Positions 20,226 through 39,000 are shown, numbered from the stretch's first letter. The stretch: 64,000 bases of DNA from Allochromatium tepidum (GCF_018409545.1 NZ_AP024563.1:354501-418500), one strand, 5' to 3'. The notes: generated by a model from the sequence alone, not told the origin. Made by a program: numbers and translations.

Positions 20226-22424
20226 ATGTACCCCAATCACACCTCCAAGCGCACTCATCGGCTCGGACGCTGGCGGCGAGTCGCCCTGTCGACCGGTCTC
20301 GTCATCGGGCTGTACGGATGCGAGCGTGCGTACTGGGATCCCACGGTCAAGGTCGGCGATGCCGATGGTCATGTCATCGACGCCGATCAGGCCCGGAAGC
20401 GCGAGGCCTTCAAGCAGCGCGGCGGCGCCGGCGCCGAGACCATCGCCATCGGCGACGGCCGGGAGCGCCCCAAGAGCAGCGAGATCATGCAGCGCGGAAC
20501 CGGCTCCTTCGTGCGCAAGGTCGCGCCGCCCGATGTGGATACCGCCCCCGGCGACGTCACGCTGAACTTCGACGGCACCGACATCCGCGAAGTGGTCAAG
20601 GTCATCTTGGGCGATCTGCTCAAGGTCAACTATGTCCTGCACCCGGCGGTGCAGGGCACGACCTCGCTCCAGACCGGCCGTCCGCTGCGCCGTGAGGATC
20701 TGCTGCCCACGCTCGAAACCCTGTTGCGGATGAACAATGCCGCCCTGGTCCAAAAGGGGGATCGCTATGAGGTGGTGCCGCTGGCCAATGCCGCCCAGGG
20801 GCGCGTGACGCCTCAGCTCGGCGAGACGGACCGCGCCCTGCCCAATGGCTACAGTGTGCAGGTGGTGCCATTGCGCTATATCGGCGCCGAGGAGATGAAC
20901 AACATCCTTGCGCCGCTGGCGCCCGAGGGCAGCGTCATCCGCGTCGACAACCTGCGCAACCTGCTGGTGATCGCCGGCACCAGCCCCGAGATGAGCAACC
21001 TGCTCGACACCATCCGCGTCTTCGACGTCGACTGGATGTCGGGGCTCTCGGTCGGCTTCTTCGTGCTCGAGTACGCCAAGACCAAGGACGTGGTCTCGCA
21101 ACTGGAGAGCCTGCTCGCCGACGAGGGCGGCAATCCGCTCAAGGGCATCTTCCGCTTCATCCCGATCGAGAGCGCCAATGCGCTCCTGGTCGTCTCGCCC
21201 CAGGAGAGCTATCTCAAGCAGGCGCGCAACTGGATCGAGCGGCTCGACATGGCCGAGGCCGGCAGCGACAGCTCCGAGCGGCTCTATGTCTATCGGGTCA
21301 AGCACAGCGACGCCGAGAGTCTGGCCGATATCCTGTCGCAGCTCTTCGGCGGCGCCGGCAGCAGTACGCGCAAGTCCTCGGTCGGCAACGTCGCGCCCGG
21401 ACTCGGCCGCTCGTCGAGCATCGGCGGGACGGGAACGAGCGGCGACTCGGATTCCAAGAGTACCGGCATGACGCAATCGTCATCGACCCGGCAGGGCGCC
21501 TCGTCGCACGAACTCGAGATGTCGTCGAGCGTCAACATCGTCGCCGACGCGGTCAACAACTCGCTGCTGGTGCGTGCCAGCCCGCGCGACTACAAGAAGA
21601 TCCTCGATGCGCTCAAGCAGCTCGACATCCTGCCGCTCCAGGTGCTGGTCGAGGCCACCATCGTCGAGATCACGCTCACCGGCAATCTCAAGTATGGCGT
21701 GCAGTGGGAACTCTTCGGGCAGCAGTCCAAGGGGCAGAGCTTCGCGTCCCTGGATGGAACGCTCGATGTCTCGGACAAGTCCTCGATCACCACCATGTTC
21801 CCCGGTTTCAACTGGGCGCTGGTCTCCAACCCGGACACCATCCGGGCCACGTTGAGTGCGCTGGCGGGCGACAACCTGCTCAACGTCCTGTCCTCGCCTT
21901 CGGTCATGGTCAGGGACAACCAGACGGCCAAGATCCAGGTCGGTCAGGAGGTTCCGATCGCGACCTCGCAACAGACAGGCATGTCGACGACCGATCGCAC
22001 CTATACCACCATCTCCTACAAGGACACGGGCGTCATCCTCAAGGTCAAGCCGCGCGTGACCCCAGGCGGACTGGTGCAGATGGAGATCGAGCAGGAGGTC
22101 AGCACGGTGCTGGATCCGACCACGTCGCTGAACTCGCCGTCATTCAAGAAGCGGACCATCACCAGTTCGGTCACCGTGCGTTCCAATCAGGCCGTCGTCT
22201 TGGGTGGTTTGATCGAGGATGCGCGTTCGGACGGCAAGCAGGGTGTTCCCGGTCTCTATAGTCTGCCGATCGTGGGTGGACTCTTCGGTCAAACCTCGAA
22301 GACCTCGACCCGGACCGAACTGGTCATCGTCCTCACGCCCAAGGTCATCGCCAGCGATCAGGACATCGAATCCGTGACCGACGATTTCCGCCGCAAGGTG
22401 CGCGGATTGAAGGTCGCCTTCTGA
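20226..22424 (+). CDS. gspD: Type II secretion outer-membrane secretin GspD
   Basis: A 732-residue secretin. An N-terminal signal with a lipobox-like LYGC (Cys about 32) suggests self-piloting lipidation. N0 domain [34 protein letters not shown] is followed by N1-N3 repeats with a Ser/Gly-rich loop (about 375-425), then the beta-barrel core [25 protein letters not shown] and [32 protein letters not shown]. It forms the outer-membrane exit pore. It is the last gene of the locus and is followed by a strong hairpin. Confidence 0.96.
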   Translation: MYPNHTSKRTHRLGRWRRVALSTGLVIGLYGCERAYWDPTVKVGDADGHVIDADQARKREAFKQRGGAGAETIAIGDGRERPKSSEIMQRGTGSFVRKVAPPDVDTAPGDVTLNFDGTDIREVVKVILGDLLKVNYVLHPAVQGTTSLQTGRPLRREDLLPTLETLLRMNNAALVQKGDRYEVVPLANAAQGRVTPQLGETDRALPNGYSVQVVPLRYIGAEEMNNILAPLAPEGSVIRVDNLRNLLVIAGTSPEMSNLLDTIRVFDVDWMSGLSVGFFVLEYAKTKDVVSQLESLLADEGGNPLKGIFRFIPIESANALLVVSPQESYLKQARNWIERLDMAEAGSDSSERLYVYRVKHSDAESLADILSQLFGGAGSSTRKSSVGNVAPGLGRSSSIGGTGTSGDSDSKSTGMTQSSSTRQGASSHELEMSSSVNIVADAVNNSLLVRASPRDYKKILDALKQLDILPLQVLVEATIVEITLTGNLKYGVQWELFGQQSKGQSFASLDGTLDVSDKSSITTMFPGFNWALVSNPDTIRATLSALAGDNLLNVLSSPSVMVRDNQTAKIQVGQEVPIATSQQTGMSTTDRTYTTISYKDTGVILKVKPRVTPGGLVQMEIEQEVSTVLDPTTSLNSPSFKKRTITSSVTVRSNQAVVLGGLIEDARSDGKQGVPGLYSLPIVGGLFGQTSKTSTRTELVIVLTPKVIASDQDIESVTDDFRRKVRGLKVAF

Positions 22425-22447
22425 GACATCCAAGACTGGGCCTATCG

Positions 22448-22479
22448 TAGGATGCGGTGAGCGAGGCGAGTCGCATCCG
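22448..22479. repeat. Small intergenic palindrome
   Basis: GATGCG at 22451-22456 and CGCATC at 22472-22477 form the arms of an inverted repeat with the loop GTGAGCGAGGCGAGT. It lies between gspD and its terminator. It looks like a dispersed intergenic palindrome; copies elsewhere in the genome cannot be tested here. Confidence 0.45.
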
Positions 22480-22490
22480 ACAGGTCTACG

Positions 22491-22518
22491 AAAAAGGCGG
22501 CCCATCGGCCGCCTTTTT
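22491..22518. terminator. Bidirectional rho-independent terminator (gspD / gltD)
   Basis: AAAAAGGCGGCC-CATC-GGCCGCCTTTTT is a perfect GC stem flanked by A and T runs, so it can end both gspD (+) and gltD (-), which converge here. Confidence 0.92.
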
Positions 22519-22544
22519 CGCTTTCAGGGGATGTTCACACCGCT

Positions 22545-24003
22545 TCAGCGCGGCAAATCCGACCGCCCCATCAGCCACTCATCGACGGCGCGCGCACACT
22601 GCCGCCCCTCGCGAATGGCCCAGACCACCAGCGACTGCCCCCGGCGCATATCCCCGGCCGCGAACACCCCATCGACCGTGGTCCTATAGGCCTCCGCCCC
22701 CTCGGTCGACCCCAGCACATTCCCGCGCCCATCGAGCTTCAGCCCAGCCTCCTGCTCCAACTGCTCCAGCATCCCCGCGCGCACCGGCTGCACGAAGCCC
22801 ATGGCCAGCAGCACCAGATCCGCCTTCAGCTCACCCTCACTGCCCGGCACCTCCTCCATCCGCCGGCGCCCCTCGGCGTCCTTGTCCCAGCGCACCAGAC
22901 AGTACCGGACCGCCTTGACCCGCCCCTGCTCGTCGCCGACGAAGCCCTTGGTCGCGAAGTTCCACATCCGGGTGCAGCCTTCCTCGTGTGAGCTGGAGGT
23001 ACGCATCCGGTTCGGCCAGTTCGGCCAGGTCAGCGCCTTGTCCTCCTTCTCCGGCGGACGGTCGAGGATCTCGACCTGCGTCACCGAGGCCGCCCCATGC
23101 CGGTTCGAGGTTCCGATACAGTCCGACCCGGTATCACCGCCGCCGATGACCAGCACATGCTTGCCCTGGGCGCTGATGAACTCCTCGTCCGGCACATAGG
23201 AACCCTGCACCCGCTGACTGTTGCGTTTGAGGAAGTCCATCGCGAAATGGATGCCCGCGAGCTCACGCCCCGGCACCGGCAGATCACGCGGCTGTTCGGC
23301 ACCGCCCGCCAGCACCAGTGCGTCATACTCGGCGCGCAGCGCGCTGACTGGAATATCGACGCCGACATGGGCGTTGGTATGGAACTCCACGCCCTCGGTG
23401 CGCATCTGCGCCATGCGCCGGTCGATCAGCTTCTTGTTGAGCTTGAAGTCCGGGATGCCATAGCGCAGCAGACCGCCGATGCGATCGGCCTTCTCGTAGA
23501 TGGCCACCTGATGTCCGGCGCGTGCCAGCTGCTGGGCGCAGGCCAGCCCGGCCGGACCCGAACCGACGACCGCCACCCGCTTGCCCGTGCGACGCTCGGG
23601 CACCTGCGGCTTGATCCAGCCCTCGTCCCAGGCGCGATCGACGATGGCGCATTCGATGGTCTTGATCGTGACCGGACTGTCGTCGATGTTGAGCGTACAG
23701 GACGCCTCACAGGGCGCCGGACAGATGCGCCCGGTGAACTCCGGGAAGTTGTTGGTCGAATGCAGCACCTCGATCGCCGCCTGCCAGTCGCCCCGATACA
23801 CCAGATCGTTCCAGTCCGGAATGATGTTGTTGACCGGACAGCCCTGATGACAGAAGGGAATGCCGCAATCCATGCAGCGCGCCCCCTGCTGGCTCAACTC
23901 CGGCTCGGCGAGCGGAATGACGAACTCGTCATAGTGCAACACCCTATCACCCGCCGGCGCATAGCGGCGGTCGCGACGGGCATATTCCATGAAACCGGTC
24001 GGC

Positions 24004-24011
<8 letters not shown>
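22545..24011 (-). CDS. gltD: Glutamate synthase (NADPH) small subunit
   Basis: A 488-residue FAD/NADPH subunit that feeds electrons to GltB. The N-terminal Fe-S region has [23 protein letters not shown] and [12 protein letters not shown] motif [21 protein letters not shown] and NADPH motif [22 protein letters not shown] follow. Its start overlaps the gltB stop by 8 bp, so the two subunits are coupled. Length is typical. Confidence 0.98.
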
Positions 24012-28659
<4,648 letters not shown>

Positions 28660-29055
28660 CGCTGACCTCGTTTGATACCTGGGATGAAAGGATGCCGATC
28701 TGGAAGCGGTTCGAACGCGGGGTCTGTCTTGGCCGCTGGGGTTTCGGGATGACCGAAGCCGCTCGATCCAGGGTGATCAGACTTCAGCGAACAGGCCGTG
28801 AGGGTGCCGGCTGGCGGGCGCTTGGGTCGCGCGGACCCTGGAGTACCTGAACGGATTGAAATCGAGAACCGCGAATCATAACCGCGTTGCACCGGCCATG
28901 CCAGCATTCATCGCACCTGGCCGCGTCTCTGTCAGCGAGATCGCCTATTGCCTGTGGGTGACTTGACTTCCCGGGCGCTCCGAGAATACGCGGGCACCGG
29001 CGTTCCATGCGAAGATTAGGACGCATCCATCCACCTCGCGGCGAGAGGCCTGGCC
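28660..29055. other. Divergent spacer between gltB and the exported coiled-coil gene
   Basis: 396 bp without a supportable gene; short frames here have no homologue I recognise. It must contain the gltBD promoter. TTGACT at 28963 with an A/T-rich hexamer about 16 bases later (near 28985) is a weak candidate promoter for the rightward gene, whose GAGAGG ribosome-binding site is at 29042-29047. Confidence 0.4.
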
Positions 29056-30330
29056 ATGTCACACGACTCGACACGACTCCTCAGTGCGCTGGCGCTCGGT
29101 CTGCTGGTTCTGAGCCCGGTGGCCGGCGCCCAGACGACGGATTCCACTGAGACCGGCAAGAGCACCGATCTCTGGTCCCAGACGCGCGAACGCGCGGCCG
29201 GCTGGTGGGAACAATCGCGCGATCTGGCCGGGCAGGCGATGCGCGACGCGCGCGGTCTGCTCGAAGGCCAGGAGCCGGACTTCAACCGGATCTGGCAGCG
29301 CGCCCTGCCGACGCTCGATCAGGCGCTGCTCCTGGAACAACGCCATCAGACCCTGCCCGAGCGCGCCTGGTTCAGCCGCGACCAGCGGGACAGTCAGGCT
29401 GAGATCAATGCCCTGCTCGACGAGGCAGTCGCGGTCCTCTCGGTCTCGCCGGCGCTCCAGTACCGCGATCGCATCCAGACCCAACAGGAGCAGATCCTCC
29501 GCTGGCGCGCCGAGATCGCCGACCATCGTCAGAAACGGGTCACGGCCCCGACCGAGTCGACCTTCAAGAAGACGGTCGCCGACTATGACGCCCTCATCGC
29601 CGCGCGCGAGTCCGACATCCGGCGCGCCACCCGGGAGATCGACGCCCTCAAGCGCGAGTTCGCCCAGTCGCTGCGCGCCATCGGACTGAAGCTGGAGGAC
29701 GAACAGCTCGACCTGCTGCTCTCGACCGTGGTCGGCGACAATCTGGTCGATCTCGGCATCCTGTTCGACAACGTGAAATCCATCACCCTGCGACTGGAGG
29801 AACTGCTGGAGCAGAGCGGCGAGGACTTGCAGAGCGCACGACGTTACTACGGACTCTATGTGGTGCTGCTCAAGTCGCTCGACCGCATGCACGTCCGGAT
29901 CGAGGAGGCGATCGGCGAGCGCTATCTGCCTCAGATCGACGACATCGTCGGCCAGACCCGGACGCTCGCCGCCGACACCGAGCGCCTCCTGCGCGAGTCG
30001 CCCGATCGGCGCACGTTGCTGGAGGGCAATCTCCAGGCCCAGCAGCTCACGCTCCAGGCCGCCGGCTTCTATCGGCAGTATCTGGTCGATCAGGCCGCGC
30101 AGGTGCGCCAGGCCCGGCTGGAGCTGGAGCAGGACATCGCCGCCGCCTGGAACACCTATGAGACGGTGCGCGTCTCGGGCGAGCTGGTCGGGCTGGTGCG
30201 CTCCAGTCAGTTGCTGCTGGAGGGGCTGATGAACCGTCAGGCGCCCGCGCTGCGTCCCTTCGAGAACCTGGAGATGCAGCGCGAGATCCAGAAACTCACC
30301 CGGCAGTTGCGCGGCGGCGTCTCGGGTTAG
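29056..30330 (+). CDS. Exported coiled-coil protein of unknown function
   Basis: 424 residues. The Sec signal peptide ends near LVLSPVAGAQT (about residue 25). The mature part is almost wholly helical, with long heptad-like stretches (about 125-220, 225-260 and 330-375), suggesting a periplasmic coiled-coil assembly protein. I do not recognise a named family. It overlaps by 4 bp (TTAG) the stop of the convergent lipoprotein gene. GAGAGG precedes the ATG by 8 bases. Confidence 0.8.
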   Translation: MSHDSTRLLSALALGLLVLSPVAGAQTTDSTETGKSTDLWSQTRERAAGWWEQSRDLAGQAMRDARGLLEGQEPDFNRIWQRALPTLDQALLLEQRHQTLPERAWFSRDQRDSQAEINALLDEAVAVLSVSPALQYRDRIQTQQEQILRWRAEIADHRQKRVTAPTESTFKKTVADYDALIAARESDIRRATREIDALKREFAQSLRAIGLKLEDEQLDLLLSTVVGDNLVDLGILFDNVKSITLRLEELLEQSGEDLQSARRYYGLYVVLLKSLDRMHVRIEEAIGERYLPQIDDIVGQTRTLAADTERLLRESPDRRTLLEGNLQAQQLTLQAAGFYRQYLVDQAAQVRQARLELEQDIAAAWNTYETVRVSGELVGLVRSSQLLLEGLMNRQAPALRPFENLEMQREIQKLTRQLRGGVSG

Positions 30331-30893
30331 TCCGCCGGCGGGGTCCAGTGCACATAGGGGTAGGGCTCGGCCTGACCCAGCGCCGTATAGCCGAAGACGA
30401 TCTCGGCCTGGGCGCCGTCCTCCAGTTTGAGCACTCCGATGCCGTTGCGTCCGTCGAGGGCCGAGGTCAGATCGGCGTGACCACGGCGTCCATCGGAGCA
30501 CTGGACATCGAGGATGGCGTCGGTCGAGCCGGCGAAGGCGTCATAGCCGCCCTGGCAGGACTGGTTGCCGTGGGTGACGCGAAAACTCGTCACCAGGGGC
30601 GAGCCGTCGTAGCGACCCAGATAGACCCGTCGATCCAGGACCAGGGCGATCGGCCCGGCGTTGGAGTTACGGCCGTAGGGCAGATCATTGGGCCCGGGCT
30701 CCTCGAAGTAGTCGAGCACCTCGCTCAGACAGGCCGAATAGTCCTCCAGCTCCAGATGGCGGCACAGACGCCGGCCGTATTCATCGGGCGTGACCGGCGT
30801 GGCGAAGGAGCCGAAATGGCCGGGCGGCGGCGGCAGACAGCCGCCGATCAGGGCGGACGCGGCCAGGGTGGCGATGGCGGCGAATCGAAGCAT
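30327..30893 (-). CDS. Lipoprotein of unknown function
   Basis: 188 residues starting MLRFAAIATLAASALIGGC: a signal peptide with lipobox IGGC at about 16-19, giving a lipidated Cys. The rest is compact, with Cys residues at LCRHLELEDYSACL, NQSCQGG and DVQCSDG that may form disulfides. It is the third gene of a minus-strand operon with two other exported proteins. An upstream in-frame ATG at 30932 would bury the signal sequence and is rejected. No function is recognised. Confidence 0.75.
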   Translation of the reverse strand: MLRFAAIATLAASALIGGCLPPPPGHFGSFATPVTPDEYGRRLCRHLELEDYSACLSEVLDYFEEPGPNDLPYGRNSNAGPIALVLDRRVYLGRYDGSPLVTSFRVTHGNQSCQGGYDAFAGSTDAILDVQCSDGRRGHADLTSALDGRNGIGVLKLEDGAQAEIVFGYTALGQAEPYPYVHWTPPAD

Positions 30894-30971
30894 GGAGTCT
30901 CTCCCAGTGGACCAAGCCCTGAGCCGGGGCATCCGTCCGTACCCGATGGGACCGGGCGGCGGATGCGGGGA

Positions 30972-31799
30972 TCATAGGCGATTCTGTATGATCAGGAACC
31001 AGGGACGCCGTGGAAAGGGTTGCAGGCGCCCCCGGCCGTCGAGTTCGAGCCGGACCTTGGAGACCGAGTTGCGCACGTTGCCGCCGATGACCTCCAGGGT
31101 CCGGCCATGCTTGCCTGTCACGAGATCGCAATGCGCCCTGACCCCGTTGAGCGCGCCGGCGCTGACATAGCCGTCGACCATGACCACGCGCGATGGCGCG
31201 CGGTAGGCACAGATCAGGTCGCCGGGCTCTGGGCTGTAGTCCTGGAGGCGGCGCGGCACGAAATAGCGTCCGGGCAGATCCGCGGATGCGATCAGATCGG
31301 CCAGATAGGTCCAGTGGGCGATCGAGGGCCGGAATTGATGCTCCGGGACACCCGCGTTGCGCATGATCCAGCCGATGAAGGCCGCCGACCAGGGTTGCCG
31401 GCAATCCATCCCGGTCAGCCTGGACTCGCCGACCGCGCGCCAGTAGGCGTTGACCCTGTTGCTCTGACGGGGGCCGTCGTCCTCCCAGTCGCCGACGAGC
31501 GGGATGCTCTCCACCGCACCCTTGAAGACGACCTCCTGACGGCCGAAGTAGGCCCATTCCTGCTCGGCGCGGGCGATGATGGCGCGCTTGAGTGCCGGAT
31601 TCGGCGCCGGCGGCGCGCCGATGGGGCGTCCGATCCAGGTACCCGTGCGCCCGTCCGGGCCGAGCGATTCGGGCGGCGTCGCGCAGGAGACGAGCATCAG
31701 GCTCAGAACCAGGGCCAGGACGCGATGAGCCGCGCGTGTGGCGGGGACTGTGCGGGTCGGTCGGCGCTGGGGCCGGGCCTTGGTCTGTGAAGGGCGCAT
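30972..31799 (-). CDS. DUF2272 lipoprotein (predicted NlpC/P60-like hydrolase)
   Basis: 275 residues. The basic N-terminus and RVLALVLSLMLVSC give a lipobox (LVSC). The DUF2272 core is MDCRQPWSAAFIGWIMRNAGVPEHQFRPSIAHWTYLADL and YSPEPGDLICAYR, with a later VVMVDGYVS; this has the look of a papain/NlpC-type fold acting on peptidoglycan, though DUF2272 activity is unproven. AGAGGA lies just before ATG 31799, which fixes the start well inside the longer open frame. It is 10 bp downstream of the next gene upstream. Confidence 0.85.
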   Translation of the reverse strand: MRPSQTKARPQRRPTRTVPATRAAHRVLALVLSLMLVSCATPPESLGPDGRTGTWIGRPIGAPPAPNPALKRAIIARAEQEWAYFGRQEVVFKGAVESIPLVGDWEDDGPRQSNRVNAYWRAVGESRLTGMDCRQPWSAAFIGWIMRNAGVPEHQFRPSIAHWTYLADLIASADLPGRYFVPRRLQDYSPEPGDLICAYRAPSRVVMVDGYVSAGALNGVRAHCDLVTGKHGRTLEVIGGNVRNSVSKVRLELDGRGRLQPFPRRPWFLIIQNRL

Positions 31800-31809
31800 T
31801 GGGATCCTC

Positions 31810-33594
31810 TCAGCGCGGTGGCCGTGTGGTCTCGCGGAACCAGTCGCGATACTGCTCCATCCGTGTCTGCTGATCCGAGGGCGCCCGACGACGGCAGGTC
31901 GCGGCCTCGGCGCTGCCCGGTGTCGCGCCCCAGCGGATCTCGACACAATCGTTGGGATTGTAGCCGACCTCCAGGTTGGTGCGTCGGGCATAGAGTTCGC
32001 GCAGGCTCAGGCGCCAGGGGCTGCCGTCGCTGCGCGTATAGCCGATGGCGCGCGTGTCGAGGCGCTGTTCGTGTAGACGTGCGACCCGATCGGCCGCGCT
32101 CGCGGGACTCTCGCCGACGAGTGCATAGAGTTCGGGGTGGCGGCGGATGCGCTCGGGCAGTCCCTCGACCACCTTCAGGGCGATCAGCAGCCGCATGTCG
32201 CGCGAGGGGGTCGAGTAGTCCTCCCAGGGACCGATGGTCTCGAAGATCGCCGGGCCGCTCGGCATGGGCACGACCGTGCCCGGATGCTCGCGCATGTAAC
32301 GCTCGCCGGTGTCGACCGAGCTGACGCGGGTCTCCAGTTGCTCCATCAGCGCCTCCAGCACCGAGTCGTAGGCGACGACGGGATCGAGTCCGCGCGGATT
32401 GATGATCGCGTCGACGCGGGCATGGAAGGCGTCGGGGTCGAGATTGGCCTGCTCCAGCGAAAAGGCCGGATACCCGGAACGCCCGTCGAGTTCGGCGTTG
32501 GACGGCAGCCGCCAGCCCGAGCCGCTCGGTACCAGCGGACGGAACGCCTTGAAGCCGGGACCGGCGCTCGCCGTTTGGGCGAAGAGGAAGTTGCCCTCCC
32601 AGTAGCGTTTGCGCGCCACCGAGTTGTCCGGCTGGGCATCGACCGCGAGCAGCCGCCCGGCGGTCCGTTCGTCGCCCGGCAGCCACTTGACCAGGATCAG
32701 GACATGACCATAGGGATCGGCATAGAGGGTGCCGGGCCGGAGCGCCTCGCGGCTGAGTTCGACCGGATAGACGTCCGTGGCCTCGGCATTCAGTGCGGTG
32801 CGCGCGCTGCCCGAGTGCACGGTGTCGACCAGTCGGCGTGCGGCCTCGCGGAAGGCGCCGATCGGGGCGCGGGTGCCGACGAAGCGGGTGTCGACGATGG
32901 GTGCCTCACAGCGCGGCGGACTGTTGCGGCTGCCGCGGTTGCAGGCACGATAGGCGATCGGCAGTCCGAGCTTCCAGGCGAAATAGGTGCGCAGATAATA
33001 GGGCAGATCGGCGCAGTCCGGCTCGGCGCGCAGTTGGTTGTCCTCGTTGGCGCCGAGATAGCCGAACAGGAAGTTCTGCGCCGGGTCGCGCAGGACGGGC
33101 GTGAGCGACTCGAAGCTCAGCGTCTGATCGGGCGGGGCGTTGAACAGATGCTCGATCCAGGCCGAATAGAGCGCCTCGGCGGCCGGATCCCACTGACCGC
33201 TGCCGCGATCGCTGCCGCCGCCGCCGACGTCGACCTCGGTGCGCGCGACGACCTGACCATAGCGGCTCGCCTCGAAGCGATAGAGGCCGGGCTCGGGACG
33301 AAAGACGGTGCCGTAGAGACTCCAGGGCGGACCGCCCGCTGCGAGCGCCCGCAGCCGCTGTGTGCGGCCCGCCGGATCCGTCACCGTCAGTTCATCCAGT
33401 GCCCCGTCGGTCGCCACCGCGAAGACCTCCAGCGGCTGGCCGGGCCGGGGATCGAGCGGTGCGGTCCAGATCCGTGTGCCGGACGCGGACGCCCAAGCAC
33501 GGCCGGGATCGGCGAGCGCCGCCGCGCACACCAGGAATCCGAGCAGGATCAAGCCGATGCGTGTCTCACCGCCATGTCGTCGCATGCCGAGCAC
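31810..33594 (-). CDS. Exported papain-fold-like protein of unknown function
   Basis: 594 residues with a signal peptide (RIGLILLGFLVCAAALADPGRAWA). An Ig-like N-terminal part (about 40-125) precedes a core with Cys in EPDCADLPYYLRTYFAWKLGLPIAYRACN, His in YADPYGHVLILVKW and Asp in LLAVDAQPDNS. This Cys-His-Asp order suggests a transglutaminase/NlpC-like hydrolase fold. That is inference; I do not recognise the named family. It heads an operon with the DUF2272 lipoprotein and a third lipoprotein, suggesting cell-envelope remodelling. Confidence 0.78.
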   Translation of the reverse strand: MLGMRRHGGETRIGLILLGFLVCAAALADPGRAWASASGTRIWTAPLDPRPGQPLEVFAVATDGALDELTVTDPAGRTQRLRALAAGGPPWSLYGTVFRPEPGLYRFEASRYGQVVARTEVDVGGGGSDRGSGQWDPAAEALYSAWIEHLFNAPPDQTLSFESLTPVLRDPAQNFLFGYLGANEDNQLRAEPDCADLPYYLRTYFAWKLGLPIAYRACNRGSRNSPPRCEAPIVDTRFVGTRAPIGAFREAARRLVDTVHSGSARTALNAEATDVYPVELSREALRPGTLYADPYGHVLILVKWLPGDERTAGRLLAVDAQPDNSVARKRYWEGNFLFAQTASAGPGFKAFRPLVPSGSGWRLPSNAELDGRSGYPAFSLEQANLDPDAFHARVDAIINPRGLDPVVAYDSVLEALMEQLETRVSSVDTGERYMREHPGTVVPMPSGPAIFETIGPWEDYSTPSRDMRLLIALKVVEGLPERIRRHPELYALVGESPASAADRVARLHEQRLDTRAIGYTRSDGSPWRLSLRELYARRTNLEVGYNPNDCVEIRWGATPGSAEAATCRRRAPSDQQTRMEQYRDWFRETTRPPR

Positions 33595-33697
33595 CTCGTT
33601 CGCGCCATGTCTGGCATCATTCTATAGAATTTGCCCCGGATAGGGCGTTTGGTTTTCGAAGAGGTCGATACACACACATGGGAGGACCACTGCCTTG

Positions 33698-36019
<2,322 letters not shown>

Positions 36020-36022
36020 AAC

Positions 36023-39000
36023 TTGAACACTCCCGCATCCCAAACGCCTGGCCCTGGTTCCTCGTCCCTGGCGGATCTGAGTCATGCACTCCATACACAG
36101 TTGAATGGCGTCCTCGGCATGAGCGAACTGCTCATGGGGACACGACTCGACGCCGAGCAGCGCGGCTATGTCGAGACCCTGACCCGCGCCGGCCGACGTC
36201 TGCAGGATGTGATCCGCGACGTGCTGGATCTCACCCGCATCGAGACCGACCAGATCCGGTTGGCTGACCTCGAGTTTCATCTCGGGGAAGCGATCGATGA
36301 GGTGCTCGCGGCCGCCGCCGAGCACGCCGAGGACGCGGGGCTGGAACTCGCCGGCGATCTCGCGCCGGATCTGCCCTGGCGCGTGCGCGGTGATCCGGGG
36401 CGCTTCAAGCGGCTCCTGCGCTATCTGATCGAGGATCTGATCGATCTGACGGCCGCGGGTGAGCTGGTGGTGCGCGCGCTCCGGTCGGACGGGTCTGTGT
36501 TGCGCCTCGAGGTCCACGCCGGCCAGACGGCCGGATTCCAGCGTCCGGTCGGCTCCGAGGGCACCTGGACCGGGGGTGCCGCCGGTTCGGGTCTGGGCCT
36601 GACCGTCGCGCGTGCCTGGGTCGAGCGCATGGGCGGGCGGCTGCTGTGCGAGCCGCCGGCGCTGGATGGGGCGCTCGCCCGGATCGAATTGCCGCTGACG
36701 GCGGTCTCTCCCGAGCGTCCGGTCCGGCGGCCCGAGGCGTCCCTGGCCGGACACCGGGCGCTCTTGGTCGCCCCCGAGGGGCCGGTCGCCGCGGTGCTGG
36801 AAGCACGGTTGAACGAACTGGGATTGAGCGTGACGCGCTGTAGCGAGGCCGAGACGGCACGCACGACCGCGCGCGCGGCCGCCGAGGTGCCGGCGCCCTT
36901 CGCGGTGCTGCTCGTGGATGCGCGGGTCAAGGGGCTGGAGCCGCTGCTCTCGGAGCGCTCGGTCCAGGCCGAACCGGCGCTGGCGACGCTACGACGCCTG
37001 TTGCTGGTGCCGAGAAGACCGGGCTGGCGCGACGAGCAGGCCGCCCGGCTCGCGGTCTCGGCCCGACTGACCAAGCCCGTCACCCGCGCCTCCCTGGTCG
37101 CCGCCCTGACCGGCAACGGGGTCGAATCCGACCCTGCCGCATCCTGGAGACCCGAAGACGCGCCATCCACGGCGTCCGATCCCGAGGGACTCGGACTCCG
37201 GGTGCTGGTCGCCGACGACAACGCCATCAACCAGGATACGGTCGCAGCCATGCTCAGATCGCTCGGCTGTGAGTCGCGCATCGTGTTCGATGGTCAGGCC
37301 GTGATCGAGGCGTTGAGCCGCGAGTCCTTCGATCTGGTGCTCATGGACTGCAAGATGCCGCTCATGGACGGCTACGAAGCGGCGCGCCGCATCCGGCTCC
37401 AGGAGGGCGAGGCCCGCACCCGGCTGCCCATCATCGCCCTGACCGCCCATGCCATGGAAGGCGACCAGGAACGCTGTCGCGCCGCCGGCATGGACGACTA
37501 TCTGACCAAGCCGCTGTCGCGGCGCGCCTTGCAGGCGATGCTCGAACGCTGGTCTCCCCGGCGTTCGGCGGGACTCTCGAGCGCGTCCGGGTCCGAGGTC
37601 GTGCCTGGGCCGATGCACCACTCGTCGACCGGACTCGACGCCTTCATGGACTGGCCGATCCTGGAGCCTGGGCCGCTTGCGACCGTGCGCGCGCTCGATG
37701 CCGAGGCGGGCCGGGCCTTGGCGGCGCGCTTGATCAGCGGTTTCCGCGAGGCCGAACCCGGACTGAGTGCCGCGATCCGCTCGGACCTGGAGACGGGGCG
37801 ATCCGTCTCTCTGGCCGAGGCCGCGCGCGCCCTGGGGGCGAGTGCCGCGACGCTCGGTCTGGCGCGTCTGGCCAGACTGTGCGAGCGCCTGGAACACCTG
37901 TCCGAGTCGGCGCTGACGCCGCAGATGCGCGACGAGGCCATTACGACGCTCGAGGCGATCCTGACCCAGAGTCGCGAGGCCCTCGCCGCACTCGACGACG
38001 CCGATTCGACGCCGTCGGCCCCGACGGCCGAACCACTCGACGCCTCGCTCCAGCGCGGGACGAGCGGCACGCCGGACCAGGAGCGGATCGAGTCGTCCGA
38101 GTCTCCCTTGATCCTGATGGTCGACACGGATCCTGAACTCGAATCCAGGGTGCGCGAGATGCTGGAGCAGCGTGGACTGCGGTTCGTCGTCGCCCATGAC
38201 GAACGCGGCGCCCTGGAGTCGGTCGCGCGCCGACGCCCGGACCTGATCCTGCTCGATCTCATGGCGCCCGGGCTGGATGGTCACGGGATCTGCCGGCGGC
38301 TGCGTCACTGTCCCGGCCTGGAACTGGCCCCCATCCTGGCCGTGATCGAGGGCGAGGATCTGGCGGCCATCGAGCACGCCTACGAGGCCGGCGCCACCGA
38401 CTTCCAGGTCAAGCCGCTCGACCGGCCCCTGCTGCTGCACCGCATCCGCTATCTGCTGCGCGGGCGCGACACCCTGGCCGCCCTGCACCGCAGTGAGGCC
38501 AGCCAGAGCGCCCTGATCGCGGCCATCCCCGACGCGCTGCTGCGGCTCGACAGTCAGGGCCGGGTGTTGCAGTTCAAATCGGGCTGGCTGCCGGGGGCGG
38601 TGCGTGCGCGACCCGAGTCGTGCGCCTCGACCCTCTCCGACGTGCTGCCCGAGTCGGCCTGCGCCCTCATTCGGCGCGAACTCGCCGCGACCCTGGTCGA
38701 GCATGGCGTGCGCGAACTGGAGATCGAAGTGACCGACGAGCGTGGCGAGGCGCGCGTCTTCGAGGCGCGTCTCATCGCCATCGACGCCGATCAGATCATC
38801 CTGCTGCTGCGCGACATGACCGAGCGTCAGCGTCGCCAGCGCGTCATCCGGCAACTGGCCTATCAGGACAGCCTCACCGGACTGGCCAATCGCCACCGCT
38901 TCAACCTGGATCTGGCACATGCTCTGACCCGCGCCCGCCGGCGCGACGATCGGCTGGCGTTGCTGTGCCTGGATCTGGATCGCTTCAAGCGCGTCAACGA

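Noticed and set aside
29059..30501. 480-codon frame antisense to the coiled-coil gene
   Set aside because: Shadow frame with Gln/Arg/Leu bias; the sense gene has a signal peptide and RBS.
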